Of a stretch of 64,000 bases of DNA, positions 52,858-62,157 are shown piece by piece (position 1 is the first letter of the stretch; each line of letters opens with the position of its first letter). The stretch covers positions 364,115 through 428,114 of the forward strand of contig NZ_QPJK01000003.1 of assembly GCF_003337555.1 (NCBI RefSeq), read 5' to 3'. Made by a program: the position numbers and the translations under genes. This DNA comes from Pseudorhodoferax soli. Lineage in GTDB: Bacteria > Pseudomonadota > Gammaproteobacteria > Burkholderiales > Burkholderiaceae_C. A model generated the notes under the pieces. It saw only the letters and a program-made list of their open reading frames with translations. It searched no databases and had not been told where the DNA came from.

Positions 52858-53811
52858 ATGAGCATCGAACTGCGTCAGCTTCGGCAATTCATTGCCGTCT
52901 CCGAAGCCTTGAGCTTCAGCCGTGCAGCCGAGCACCTGGACGTGGCGCAGCCCGCCCTGAGCCGGGGCATCCAGGCCCTCGAACATCAACTCGGCGTCAA
53001 GCTCCTGCTTCGCAACAACCGCCGCGTCGAGCTGACAGAGGCGGGGCGCACCTTCTTGAAGGGCAGTCGCAGCCTCATGAAGGACCTGGAAGAGACGGTG
53101 CGCCGCACACGCAAGGCGCAGGAAGGTGGGCTGGGATCGCTCACGATCGGCTATACCGACTTCGCCATTTCGGGCGCCCTGCCTCAGCTGGTGGATGGTT
53201 TCCGGCGCGCACAACCCGAGGTGGCGCTCGACCTGCTCTACGGCCCGACGCACCAGCAACTGGAGGATCTGCGGACGGGAAAGATCGATGTGGGTTTCCT
53301 GATCGGCCCGGCCGGTTCCGACAGTTTGGTCAGCGTGCCGGTCCAGCACGACCGTTACGTTGCGGTGCTGCCGGAGCGCCATCCGCTGAGCCGCGGCGCC
53401 GCGGTCGACATCCGCGCGCTGGCGAACGAAGCCTTCATCTTCGGGGTGATGTCACGGTGGCTGCATTTCCGGCGCCACGTCGACGCGCTGTGCCTGCGCT
53501 CAGGCTTCACCCCCAGAGTCGTGCAGGAAGCCTACAACACCGAAAGCATCTTCGGGCTCGTGAGCGCGAACATGGGCGTGACGATCCACCTGGAATGCGC
53601 ACGGAACTACGTATGCCGCGGTGTGGTCATCCTGCCGCTGGCCCATGTGGACGACCTCATCACCACCGAAGCAGTGTGGCGGCCAAGTGGCATGGGTGCG
53701 GTGCTGTCGCGCTTTGTCGAGTTCCTGCGCGCGTCGGACCGACCTGCCGAGGCCGGCCCGGCGGCGTCTCGCCAGACCGGCCGACCGCGGCGGCAGCACG
53801 GCATCCGCTGA
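52858..53811 (+). CDS. LysR family transcriptional regulator
   Basis: A 317-residue LysR protein. The N-terminal winged HTH is MSIELRQLRQFIAVSEALSFSRAAEHLDVAQPALSRGIQALE; the effector domain follows (LTIGYTDFAISGALPQLVDGFRRAQPEV). The ATG at 52858 starts the canonical helix; a TTG at 52834 is an alternative. It lies divergently from gltS with a dyad site between, so it likely controls gltS and itself. The effector is unknown. Confidence 0.92.
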   Translation: MSIELRQLRQFIAVSEALSFSRAAEHLDVAQPALSRGIQALEHQLGVKLLLRNNRRVELTEAGRTFLKGSRSLMKDLEETVRRTRKAQEGGLGSLTIGYTDFAISGALPQLVDGFRRAQPEVALDLLYGPTHQQLEDLRTGKIDVGFLIGPAGSDSLVSVPVQHDRYVAVLPERHPLSRGAAVDIRALANEAFIFGVMSRWLHFRRHVDALCLRSGFTPRVVQEAYNTESIFGLVSANMGVTIHLECARNYVCRGVVILPLAHVDDLITTEAVWRPSGMGAVLSRFVEFLRASDRPAEAGPAASRQTGRPRRQHGIR

Positions 53812-53867
53812 CCTCGGCCTGGACCGTTGCTTCCCACGGGCCAGCCTTGTCGCCCCGCACGGCCGGC

Positions 53868-54866
53868 TCAATCGAGCTTGATGCCCAGCTCCACCGCCAG
53901 CTTGATCCAGACCGGCACCTCGGTGTCCCAGTCCTTGCGCGTGGCGGCCAGGTTCTTGGGCTTGTTGGGGATGCCGAAGTTCTCGCGCAGCTTGCTGCCG
54001 CGCTCGGTCTCCACGCAGGCCAGCGCCACCTTGTTCAGCGCGAGCAGCACGGCCTCGGGCGTGCCGGCGGGCGCCATCAGGGCCAGGCCGCCCTCCAGCT
54101 TGACCAGCGGCGTGTCGATGCCCTGCTCGGCCAGCGTGGGCACGTCGGGCAGCTTGGGCGAGCGGTAGTTGCCGGTGACGCCGATGGCGCGCACGCCGCG
54201 CCCCTGCACGGTGGCAAACGCCTGGTAGCTGCCGATGCCGATCTGCGCGGAATTGCCGGCCACATCGATCCACATCGGCGACTCGCCCTTGTACTGCACG
54301 GGCTGGATCTTCGTGCCGGCGTGGCGGTTCAGCTGGTCGGCCACCATGTGCGGGTACGAGCCCGGCGCATAGCTGGCCATGTTGGTCTGGCGTGGCGCCT
54401 GCGCCCAGGCAATGAACTCGCGCATGGTCCTGGCCGGCACGTCCGGCGCCACCGCCACGGCCAGCGGCCCCGAAGGGAACACGGCGACCGGCGTGAGGTC
54501 GGTGTCCAGGTTGTAGGGCAGCTTGCTGTAGAGCACGCGGTTCTGCCACACCGTGCCCGAGGTGGAGACCAGCAGCGTGTAGCCGTCGGCCGGCGCCTTG
54601 GCCACCTGGCTGATGCCGATGATGGCGCCACCACCGGGCCGGTTGTCGACCACGGAGGGCTGTCCCAACGTCTGGCTGAAATGGTCGGCGAACAGGCGCG
54701 CATAGGCGTCCGTCAGTCCGCCGGGCGGGAACGGCACGACCACGCGCAGCGGTTTGTCGGGCCAGCGCGCGGCCTGCGCATGCAGGCCTGGAACCAGGCC
54801 GCCGGCGGCGAGCGTGGCCATGCCCTGCAGGGTGCGGCGGCGCGAGAGGTCGGGGGTCGGGTGCAT
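53868..54866 (-). CDS. Bug/TctC family tripartite tricarboxylate transporter substrate-binding protein
   Basis: A 332-residue periplasmic receptor. A twin-arginine-like start (RRRTLQGMATLAAGGLVPGLHAQA) leads to the mature domain with the Bug motifs VVVPFPPGGLTDAYARLFADHF and VVDNRPGGGAIIGISQVAKAPADGYTLL. The two Asp-containing loops hold a carboxylate ligand. An AGGAGG site sits before the ATG at 54866. No TctA/TctB genes are nearby, as is usual for Bug proteins in Burkholderiales. It is convergent with the LysR gene; the ligand is unknown. Confidence 0.9.
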   Translation of the reverse strand: MHPTPDLSRRRTLQGMATLAAGGLVPGLHAQAARWPDKPLRVVVPFPPGGLTDAYARLFADHFSQTLGQPSVVDNRPGGGAIIGISQVAKAPADGYTLLVSTSGTVWQNRVLYSKLPYNLDTDLTPVAVFPSGPLAVAVAPDVPARTMREFIAWAQAPRQTNMASYAPGSYPHMVADQLNRHAGTKIQPVQYKGESPMWIDVAGNSAQIGIGSYQAFATVQGRGVRAIGVTGNYRSPKLPDVPTLAEQGIDTPLVKLEGGLALMAPAGTPEAVLLALNKVALACVETERGSKLRENFGIPNKPKNLAATRKDWDTEVPVWIKLAVELGIKLD

Positions 54867-54975
54867 GCTTGTCTTCCTCCTGTGTGGGGTGGTGCGCGGC
54901 GCGCGGGACACGGCCGCCGGGCCGCATCATCGGGGCCGCGGCGGCGTGACGTAACCCGCGGATTCCCGCAGACGC

Positions 54976-55632
54976 TCAGGGCAGCGGCCAGACCTGCCCG
55001 TCGCCCACCGCATGGCAGCGCCGGCCGGGTGCGGCCTCCACGCGCCAGCCGCCGGTGAACTCGCCGAAGGCCGGCAGCCAGGCCTGCCCGGCCTCGGCCA
55101 CGAAGCTGGGCAGCCGCAGGCGGTCGCGGCCCGGCCCGTGCAGCACGCACACCGGGTGCACATGGCCCGCCAGCACGAAGTGCGTGGCATGCCGCTGCGG
55201 ATGGTGGCAACAGGCGAACGGGCCCAGCAGGTGCGGCTCGTCGACCACGGCGATGGACAGGCCCGGCGGCGGGTCGCCCGCATGGCTGTCGTGGTTGCCG
55301 CGCACCAGCGTGATGGCCAGCGCTGCGTGCTGCGCGCGCCAGAGCGCCAGCGCATCCAGCAGGGCCGGCGTACGCGCCTGCTCGGCGTGCAGGAAGTCGC
55401 CCAGCACCACGAGCCTGTGCGCGCCGTGCCGTTCGATCAGCGCGTCGAGCCGGGCCAGGTTGCGCTGCGTGGTACCGGCCGGCACCGGCTGGCCGGCGGC
55501 GCGGAAGGTCGCAGCCTTGCCCAGGTGCAGGTCGGCGATGAACAGCGTGCGGCGTGCCGGCCACCACAGGGCCCGCTCGGGCAGCAGCACCAGCGCCTCG
55601 CCGGCCCACACCACGCCATGGCCTGGAGTCAC
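54976..55632 (-). CDS. pdeM: ligase-associated DNA damage response metallophosphoesterase PdeM
   Basis: A 218-residue calcineurin-like phosphoesterase of the PdeM group, found with an ATP-dependent DNA ligase, a helicase and an exonuclease in a repair cluster. Metal and catalytic motifs: D34LHLGK, GDFLH (77-81), GNHD (111-114), H142 and GHVHP (155-159). The GTG at 55632 overlaps the helicase stop (GTGA) and precedes no better start; an in-frame extension runs far upstream through the helicase gene. Translational coupling to the helicase supports a joint role. Confidence 0.9.
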   Translation of the reverse strand: MTPGHGVVWAGEALVLLPERALWWPARRTLFIADLHLGKAATFRAAGQPVPAGTTQRNLARLDALIERHGAHRLVVLGDFLHAEQARTPALLDALALWRAQHAALAITLVRGNHDSHAGDPPPGLSIAVVDEPHLLGPFACCHHPQRHATHFVLAGHVHPVCVLHGPGRDRLRLPSFVAEAGQAWLPAFGEFTGGWRVEAAPGRRCHAVGDGQVWPLP

Positions 55633-58190
55633 AGGCCGTGCCTCCGGCGGGGCGGCTTGCGCGCAGTCTTGCCCAGATCGGTCTGCTGCCCGAACTGCAA
55701 GCCAGCCTGCACCTGCGCCAGTTCGTCCTCGCGCTCGCTTGGGGCCCCGCCCCCCGCGGCACGTTCGAGCTGGGCCAGCATGCGCGCGATGCGGTCGGCC
55801 ACGCGTTCGTTGGACAACTGCTCGCGAAAGCGCTCCACCATGAGCGGGAAGGCGAACGGCGTGGGCCGCGCCAGTGCGCACAGCACCAGTTGGCGCGCGC
55901 GCATGCGCTGCAGCGCGGCCTGCAGGCGGCCCACCTCCAGTTCCTGCGCCAGCAGCTCCTGCTCGGCCTGCAGCAGCAGCTGATTCGCCGGGTCGTACTT
56001 GCGGAACACCTCCCAGAACAGCGAGGAGGAGGCCTGCAGCTGCCGGCTGCTGCGGCGCTCGCCGGGATGGCTCTGGAAGATCAGGCCGGACACGCGCGCG
56101 ATCTCGCGAAAGCGCCGCTGCGCGAGTTCGCCCGCGTTGAGGCTGGCCAGCACCTCGGCGAGCAGCGCCGGGCCCTCACTGGCCTGGTGCAACAGCACGG
56201 GCAGCAGCGCGGGCCAGTCCACTTCGGTGGCGCTGAGCAGCTCGAAGCCGTAGTCGTTGACGGCGATCGAAAAGGTGCGCGGGGCCTGTTGTGCGGCGCG
56301 CCAGGCCAGCAGGCTGGCCAGGCCCAGGTGCACCTGGCGGCCGGCAAAGGGGTAAAGGAACAAGTGCCAGCCCTCGCGCGACTTCAGCGTTTCGGCCAGC
56401 AGTGTGTCGGGTGTCGGCAGCGCAGACCACTTCTGCTGCACGTCGAGCAGCGGCCGGGCACGCAGCATCTCGGGGCTGTCATAGCGGCCCTGGCCGGCTT
56501 CGGCCAGCTCGATCACGGCGGCGTCGGCCAGCAGCGAGGACAGCGGCATGCGCCCGCCGTTCCAGCGCGGCACGGCGGCCTTTTTCCCGCTGGCGCGCCG
56601 CACCCAGGCCGTCATGTCGTGGATGCGCACCAGCTCCAGCAGCCGCCCGCCGAACATGAAGGCATCGCCCGGCTTGAGCCGTGCCGCAAACCCCTCCTCC
56701 ACGCTGCCGATGCGCGCCCCGCCCATGTACTGCACGGTCATGCTCGCGTCCGACACGATGGTGCCGATGTTCGCCCGGTGGCGGCGCGCCAGCCGTGCCT
56801 CGGGCACGCGCCAGACGCCCTCCTCGTCCGGCACCACGCGCCGGTAGTCCGGGTAGGCGCTGAGCGCCGCGCCGCCCTGGCGCACGAAATCCAGGCACCA
56901 CTGCCAGCGCTGCGCATCGAGCGCGGCATAGGCATGGGTCTGGCGCACCTCGGCATACAGCGCGTCGGGCACGAAACCGCCGCCCAGCGCCACCGTGACC
57001 AGGTGCTGGACCAGCACGTCCAGCGGCTGCCGCGGCGGCTCGCGCGCCTCGACCAGGCCGGCCAGCACCGCGGTGCGCGCGGCCGCGCCCTCCACCAGCT
57101 CCAGGCTGTGCGTGGGCACCAGCGTGATGCGCGAAGGCCGGCCAGGCGCGTGACCCGAGCGGCCGGCGCGCTGCAGCAGCCGCGCCACGCCCTTGGGCGA
57201 GCCGATCTGCAGCACGCGCTCCACGGGCAGGAAGTCCACACCCAGGTCCAGGCTGGAGGTGCAGACCACGGCGCGCAGCTGGCCTGCCTTGAGCCCAGCC
57301 TCCACCCACTCGCGCACGGCCCGGTCCAGCGAGCCGTGGTGCAGTGCGATGCTGCCCGCCCATTCGGGCCGCGCCTCCAGCAGCGCCTGGTACCAGATCT
57401 CGGACTGCGAGCGCGTGTTGGTGAACACCAGGGCCGTACTGCTCGTCTCCAGTTCCGCCACCACCTGCGGCAGCATCGCCAGGCCCAGGTGGCCGGCCCA
57501 GGGAAAGCGCTCGGCACGCGGCGGCAGCAGCGTGTCGATCACGAGCTTCTTGGGCACGGCGCCGCGCACCAGGTGCCCTGGCTGCTGCGGCCCCAGCAGC
57601 ACCGCCATGGCCTGCTCGAGGTTGCCCAGCGTGGCCGACATGCCCCAGGTGCCCAGCGCCGGCCGCCACTGGCGCAGCCGCGCCAGCGCCAGCTGCACCT
57701 GCACGCCGCGCTTGTTGCCCAGCAGCTCGTGCCATTCGTCCACGACCACCAGGCGCAGGTGCATGAACAACTCGCGCGCACCGGCCCGCGCCAGAAGCAG
57801 CGACAGGCTCTCGGGCGTGGTCACCAGCACCGTGGGCAGGCGCCGGTCTTGCGCGCTGCGTTCGGCCGAGGTGGTGTCGCCGCTGCGTGCACCGGCTGTC
57901 CAGTGCGGCGCCAGGTCGGCCAGCGGCTCGCGCAGCGCCCGCAGGGTGTCGGCGGCCAATGCGCGCATGGGAGTAAGCCAGAGCACCGTGAGCGGCGCGG
58001 CGCCGCGCGCAGGTGGCTTGCCAGCCAAGGCGCCCAATGCGCCGAGCCAGACCGCGTAGGTCTTGCCGGCCCCCGTCGTCGCATGCAGCAGGCCGCTCTC
58101 GCCCGCGGCCAACGCCTGCCAGACCTCGCGCTGGAACGCGAACGGCTTCCAGCCGCGGGCGGTGAACCAGGTCTGCAGCGCCTTTTTCAT
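55629..58190 (-). CDS. ligase-associated DEXH-box ATP-dependent helicase (Lhr-like)
   Basis: An 853-residue superfamily 2 helicase. Walker A is ATTGAGKT (residues 37-44), motif II is [15 protein letters not shown] (about 148-158), and motif III/IV segments include [20 protein letters not shown] and GRSGHAPG with the arginine finger. The Lhr-type C-terminal region is present. It is the helicase of the ligase-associated DNA damage cluster and is coupled to pdeM. The ATG at 58190 gives [14 protein letters not shown]; an ORF extension upstream is a shadow. The exonuclease and ligase of this cluster are not adjacent. Confidence 0.92.
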   Translation of the reverse strand: MKKALQTWFTARGWKPFAFQREVWQALAAGESGLLHATTGAGKTYAVWLGALGALAGKPPARGAAPLTVLWLTPMRALAADTLRALREPLADLAPHWTAGARSGDTTSAERSAQDRRLPTVLVTTPESLSLLLARAGARELFMHLRLVVVDEWHELLGNKRGVQVQLALARLRQWRPALGTWGMSATLGNLEQAMAVLLGPQQPGHLVRGAVPKKLVIDTLLPPRAERFPWAGHLGLAMLPQVVAELETSSTALVFTNTRSQSEIWYQALLEARPEWAGSIALHHGSLDRAVREWVEAGLKAGQLRAVVCTSSLDLGVDFLPVERVLQIGSPKGVARLLQRAGRSGHAPGRPSRITLVPTHSLELVEGAAARTAVLAGLVEAREPPRQPLDVLVQHLVTVALGGGFVPDALYAEVRQTHAYAALDAQRWQWCLDFVRQGGAALSAYPDYRRVVPDEEGVWRVPEARLARRHRANIGTIVSDASMTVQYMGGARIGSVEEGFAARLKPGDAFMFGGRLLELVRIHDMTAWVRRASGKKAAVPRWNGGRMPLSSLLADAAVIELAEAGQGRYDSPEMLRARPLLDVQQKWSALPTPDTLLAETLKSREGWHLFLYPFAGRQVHLGLASLLAWRAAQQAPRTFSIAVNDYGFELLSATEVDWPALLPVLLHQASEGPALLAEVLASLNAGELAQRRFREIARVSGLIFQSHPGERRSSRQLQASSSLFWEVFRKYDPANQLLLQAEQELLAQELEVGRLQAALQRMRARQLVLCALARPTPFAFPLMVERFREQLSNERVADRIARMLAQLERAAGGGAPSEREDELAQVQAGLQFGQQTDLGKTARKPPRRRHGL

Positions 58191-58255
58191 TGGGGCGCAG
58201 CATGCCACGCGGCCCGCGCGTGCGGCGCAGGACAAGTCCGCGAGATGCGGCCCGC

Positions 58256-59017
58256 TCAGGTCTTGCCGAGGAAGCCTGCCACGCCGTCGCGGAAGGCCTG
58301 GCTGCCGTAGACCTCCCGCACGATGTCCTCGTCGTCCAGCCGCTGCTCGCTGACGATGCGGCGCAGGCTCTCCTTCACCGCCCGGTGCGTGACCGGCGAC
58401 AGCGCCATGAGCCGCTGCGCGAGCGCATGGGCCGCCGCGTCCAGCGCATCGGGCGCCACCACGGCATGCACGAAGCCGCAGGCCTGGACCTCGGCGGCCG
58501 TCAGGTGGTCGGCCAGCAGCAGCATGCGCTTGACGCGCGGCACGCCCAGCGCCGCCACCAGCCGCGCGATGTTGCGCGAGGACAAGGTGTTCGACAGCGT
58601 CTTGGCGATCGGCGCGCCGAAGCGTGCGCCCTCGCTGCAGATCCGAAAGTCGCAGGCGGTGGCCAGCGCCAGCCCGCCGCCCACGGCCCAGCCGTCCACG
58701 ACGGCCACGGTCGGCACCGCGATGCGCTCGACCGCGTCGATCACGCGCTCGACGAAAGCCTCGTAGGCGATGCCCTCGCCGCCGTCGGCGAAGTCCCTGA
58801 AGTGGCCAATGTCCGTGCCCGAGATGAAGGACTTGCCGCCCGCGCCCTTGAACAGCACGCTGCGCACGGCCGCGTCGCGCCCGCAGGCGGCGATGCATTC
58901 CAGCAGCGCGTCGTACATGGCGTGCGTCATCGCGTTGTGGCGCTCGGGCCGGTCGATCAGGATCTCGGCCGCACCCGAGGCGTGCATGCTGAGCTTCACG
59001 GATTGCGCGGAACTCAT
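58256..59017 (-). CDS. crotonase/enoyl-CoA hydratase family protein
   Basis: A 253-residue crotonase-fold protein. CoA-binding and oxyanion segments [23 protein letters not shown] and [17 protein letters not shown] are present. The two Glu that act in enoyl-CoA hydratase are replaced (GGGLAL where GGGCEL is usual, and FGAPIAKT where QPEI is usual), so another crotonase reaction is more likely. The ATG overlaps the stop of the CoA-transferase gene by 4 bp, so the two proteins act together on one CoA ester. Confidence 0.9.
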   Translation of the reverse strand: MSSAQSVKLSMHASGAAEILIDRPERHNAMTHAMYDALLECIAACGRDAAVRSVLFKGAGGKSFISGTDIGHFRDFADGGEGIAYEAFVERVIDAVERIAVPTVAVVDGWAVGGGLALATACDFRICSEGARFGAPIAKTLSNTLSSRNIARLVAALGVPRVKRMLLLADHLTAAEVQACGFVHAVVAPDALDAAAHALAQRLMALSPVTHRAVKESLRRIVSEQRLDDEDIVREVYGSQAFRDGVAGFLGKT

Positions 59018-60177
59018 GCCGTCGCCCGGATCTCGGCCAGGATCTCGTCGGTGTGCTCGCCCAGCAGTGGCGGATGCCGGCGCACCTCTTGCGGCGTGCC
59101 CAGCAGCTTGACTGGAAAGCCGATGTTCTTGACCTTGCCCTCGATCGGGTGGTCGATCTCCATGCACATGCGCCGGTGCCTGCCGTGCGCGCCCTCGAAG
59201 GCCTCGGGGTAGCTCAGGATGGGCCCGGCCGGGATGCCGGCGGCCAGCATGGCATCGATCCAGTCTTCGCTGTCGCGCTGGGCGAACTCCTGCTCCAGCG
59301 CCACGATCAGCGCCTCGCGGTGCTTCAGCCGCAGCGACACGGTCGCGTAGTCGGCATGCTCCACGAGGTCGGGCCGGTCCAGCAGCGCACACAGTTTGGC
59401 CCACAGCTTCTGGTTGGTCGCGCCCATCACGAAATAGCCGTCGCGCGCCTGCACCGCCTGGTAGGGCGCGCTCATCTTGTTGCTGGTGCCCAGCTTGGTC
59501 GGCGCGGCGCCGGTACCCCAGTACTCCGACATGTCCCAGATCGAGAAGGCCATGGCCGCGTCGAACAGCGAGGCGTCGATGTGCTGGCCTTGCCCTGTCT
59601 TCTGCGCGCCGATGTAGGCGGCCAGCAGGCCGTAGGTGGCGAACAGCGCGCAGCCGATGTCGGCCACCGGCACGCCGGCCTTGACCGGCTTCTCGCCCGG
59701 GTAGCCGGTCACGCTCATGACACCGGACATGGCCTGCGCCATGAGGTCGAAGCCCGGCCGCGTGGCCCAGGGCCCGCTCTGGCCGAAGCCCGAGATGCTC
59801 ACGTAGACGATCTTCGGGTTGATCTTCTGGATGGATGCGTAGTCGATGCGCAGGCGCTGCACCGCGCCGGGGCGGTAGTTCTCGACGATCACGTCGGCCG
59901 TCTCGGCCAGCTTGTAGAAGTCGGCGCGGCCCTCCTCGGTCTTGAGGTCCAGCGTCAGCGAACGCTTGTTGCGGTTCATGTTCAGGAAGCCCATGGAATC
60001 GGGCCCCTTCATCTTGAAGCCCATGGCGCCGCGCGTCTGGTCGCCGCCGGGCGGCTCGACCTTGATCACGTCGGCGCCCAGGTCGGCCAGCATCATGCAG
60101 GCGAAGGGGCCGGCCATGACCTGGCTCACGTCGAGCACGCGGATGCCTTGCAGCGGCAGGGGGCGGGTTGCAGTCAT
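59014..60177 (-). CDS. CaiB/BaiF family CoA-transferase
   Basis: A 387-residue family III CoA-transferase that moves CoA between carboxylic acids through a covalent Asp-CoA. The catalytic Asp144 is in [12 protein letters not shown]. The N-terminal [40 protein letters not shown] is the family start. The ATG at 60177 follows one base after the stop of the Bug gene upstream. It activates an organic acid in the pathway with the crotonase. Confidence 0.93.
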   Translation of the reverse strand: MTATRPLPLQGIRVLDVSQVMAGPFACMMLADLGADVIKVEPPGGDQTRGAMGFKMKGPDSMGFLNMNRNKRSLTLDLKTEEGRADFYKLAETADVIVENYRPGAVQRLRIDYASIQKINPKIVYVSISGFGQSGPWATRPGFDLMAQAMSGVMSVTGYPGEKPVKAGVPVADIGCALFATYGLLAAYIGAQKTGQGQHIDASLFDAAMAFSIWDMSEYWGTGAAPTKLGTSNKMSAPYQAVQARDGYFVMGATNQKLWAKLCALLDRPDLVEHADYATVSLRLKHREALIVALEQEFAQRDSEDWIDAMLAAGIPAGPILSYPEAFEGAHGRHRRMCMEIDHPIEGKVKNIGFPVKLLGTPQEVRRHPPLLGEHTDEILAEIRATA

Positions 60178-60178
60178 G

Positions 60179-61156
60179 TCAGCCTTCTTCCGTGATCTTG
60201 GCGGTGCGCACCACATCGCCCCATTTCTTGAACTCGCTGGCCATGAAGCCGGCGAACTTGTCGACGGAGCCGCCGCCGTCCTCGACGCCGAAGCCGTCGA
60301 AGCGCGCCACCACGTCGGGCATGGCCAGCACCTTGTTGATGTCGGCGTTGATCTGCGCGGCCAGGTCCCTGGACATCTCCTTGGGGCCGACAACGCCGTA
60401 CCAGCTGGACACGTCGAAGCCCTTGAAACCCTGCTCGTCCATGGTCGCGAGTTCCGGGAAGCCCTTGGCGCGCTTGACGCGGGTCTGCACGATGGCGGCG
60501 GTCTTCTTCGCCTTGATTTGCGCCGTGGCCGCCGTCATGGTGTCGAAGCTGTAGTCGATCTGCCCGCCGATCAAATCGGTCTGCAGCGGGCCCGAGCCCT
60601 TATAGGGCACGTGGATGCTCTGCACGCCCGCGGCCGTGTTGAACATCGCCGCGCACAGGTGCTGCACCGAGCCCGTGCCCGACGAGCCGAAGCTGATCTT
60701 GCCGGGGCTCTTGCGGCATTCCTCCACCACCTCGCGCACCGTGGTCGCGCCCTGCCGGTTCGCACTGGTCACCAGGATGTGCGGCGTGGCGCCCACCATG
60801 GCGATGGGCGCAAAGTCCTTGAGCGGGTCGTAGCTGATGGCCTTGAAGATGTGCGGCCCGATGGCATGCGTGTTGACATGCGCCATCAGCAGGTTGAGCC
60901 CGTCGGTGAAGCGCGTCTGCGCGAAGAAGCCGGCCGCCAGCGCGCCGGTGGCGCCAGGCTTGTTCTCGATGATCACGCTGCGGCCCCACAGCTCGGACAG
61001 CTTCTGGCCGACGATGCGCGCGAACACGTCGGTGCCGCCGCCGGGTGCCCAGCCGACGTAGATCTTGACGATGCCCTTGGGCAGTTCGGTAGTGGCCTGG
61101 GCCCAGGGGGCGGACAGCACAGCCATGCTGCCCGCGATGAAGTGTCGGCGTCTCAT
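60179..61156 (-). CDS. Bug/TctC family substrate-binding protein
   Basis: A 325-residue periplasmic receptor, second of its kind in the window. Signal peptide starts MRRRHFIAGSMAVLSAPWAQA. The ligand domain shows VGWAPGGGTDVFARIVGQKLSE, VIIENKPGATGALAAGFFAQ and SFGSSGTGSVQHLCA. A GGAGA site precedes the ATG at 61156. It heads the Bug-CoA-transferase-crotonase operon and probably captures the acid to be activated; the substrate is unknown. No TctAB genes in the window. Confidence 0.9.
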   Translation of the reverse strand: MRRRHFIAGSMAVLSAPWAQATTELPKGIVKIYVGWAPGGGTDVFARIVGQKLSELWGRSVIIENKPGATGALAAGFFAQTRFTDGLNLLMAHVNTHAIGPHIFKAISYDPLKDFAPIAMVGATPHILVTSANRQGATTVREVVEECRKSPGKISFGSSGTGSVQHLCAAMFNTAAGVQSIHVPYKGSGPLQTDLIGGQIDYSFDTMTAATAQIKAKKTAAIVQTRVKRAKGFPELATMDEQGFKGFDVSSWYGVVGPKEMSRDLAAQINADINKVLAMPDVVARFDGFGVEDGGGSVDKFAGFMASEFKKWGDVVRTAKITEEG

Positions 61157-61178
61157 GCGCGGTCTCCTCGTTGGTGGT

Positions 61179-61200
61179 GGCGCTACTGTTGCGTAGCGCC
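61179..61200. promoter_or_regulatory. palindromic operator candidate upstream of the Bug-CaiB operon
   Basis: GGCGCTAC-tgttgc-GTAGCGCC is a perfect 8-bp dyad 22 bases before the Bug start, and a second palindrome TTCGCG-atc-CGCGAA lies at 61236-61250. Both are between the LysR gene stop and the operon it probably controls. The first has LysR-like spacing. Confidence 0.45.
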
Positions 61201-61268
61201 CCGAGGCCGGCAATGGCGTGCAGGACATGCCTGGATTCGCGATCCGCGAAACCGGCAGGCCGCCAACG

Positions 61269-62153
61269 CTAGGGCGTCAGCAGCTGGGCCACCACGTTGC
61301 GCAGCGTCTGCTCCTGCGCATTGCCCTCGACGCAGGACAGCACGTAGCTGCGCCGGTGCCAGTCGCCTTCGAGCTCCGCCGTGCCCAGCGCGTCCTCGGG
61401 GTGGAAGCTGCGCAGCACCTCGGGCGGCATCAGGCCCACGCCCAGGCCGTGGCGCACCAGGGCCAGCATGGTGTCGAAGCCGCTGGCCGAGAAGTCGTTG
61501 GGAAACGCCCGCCCACGGCTGCGGTAGGCGCGCTGCACCGCCGCCAGCACGGCGGAGCCCTTGCCCAGGCTGACGATGGGCAGCTCCAGTAGTGCATCCA
61601 GCCCGAGCGGCCCGGCCCCGAAGGCGAAATGCCGCCGGCTGTAGACCAGCACCAGCCGGTCCTGCCGGTAGTCCGATTTGGGCAGGTCCAGGAAGCCGCT
61701 GCTCTTCTCGTAGATGCCGACGTCGATCACGCGGTCGCGCAGCAGCTGCTGCACGATCTTGCTGTTCTCCTCCAGCACCTTGAGCGTGATCTGCGGGTAG
61801 GCAACGCGCAGCCGCGCGATGTCGGCCGCGAGGAACTGGATGATCGCGGCCTTGGGTGCGCCGATGATGATGCGCCCGTCGCGCCCATGGCCCAGCGCCT
61901 GGGCATCGCCTGCGAGCCGGTCGATCAGGTTGTCGATCTGGCGGATGTGGCCCAGGAGGCGCTCACCCGCCTCGGTCACCTTCACGCCATGCGGCTGGCG
62001 CTTGAAGAGCCTGGTGCCGAGCTGCGATTCCAGGTCGGTCAGGCGGCGCGAGGCGGCCGCCACCGCCAGGTTCAGCCTGTCGGCCGCACGCGAGATGCTG
62101 CCTTCCTCGGCGACCATGAGGACCAGCTGCACCGTGGTGGAATCGAGCTTCAT
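61269..62153 (-). CDS. LysR family transcriptional regulator
   Basis: A 294-residue LysR protein. The N-terminal HTH is LVLMVAEEGSISRAADRLNLAVAAASRRLTDLESQLGTRLFKR; the effector domain follows (GRIIIGAPKAAIIQFLAADIARLRVAYPQI). It lies upstream of and codirectional with the Bug-CoA-transferase-crotonase set and is the probable regulator of it. The permease gene ends 5 bp before its start, so it may be read through from the permease. Confidence 0.92.
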   Translation of the reverse strand: MKLDSTTVQLVLMVAEEGSISRAADRLNLAVAAASRRLTDLESQLGTRLFKRQPHGVKVTEAGERLLGHIRQIDNLIDRLAGDAQALGHGRDGRIIIGAPKAAIIQFLAADIARLRVAYPQITLKVLEENSKIVQQLLRDRVIDVGIYEKSSGFLDLPKSDYRQDRLVLVYSRRHFAFGAGPLGLDALLELPIVSLGKGSAVLAAVQRAYRSRGRAFPNDFSASGFDTMLALVRHGLGVGLMPPEVLRSFHPEDALGTAELEGDWHRRSYVLSCVEGNAQEQTLRNVVAQLLTP

Positions 62154-62157
62154 GCGC

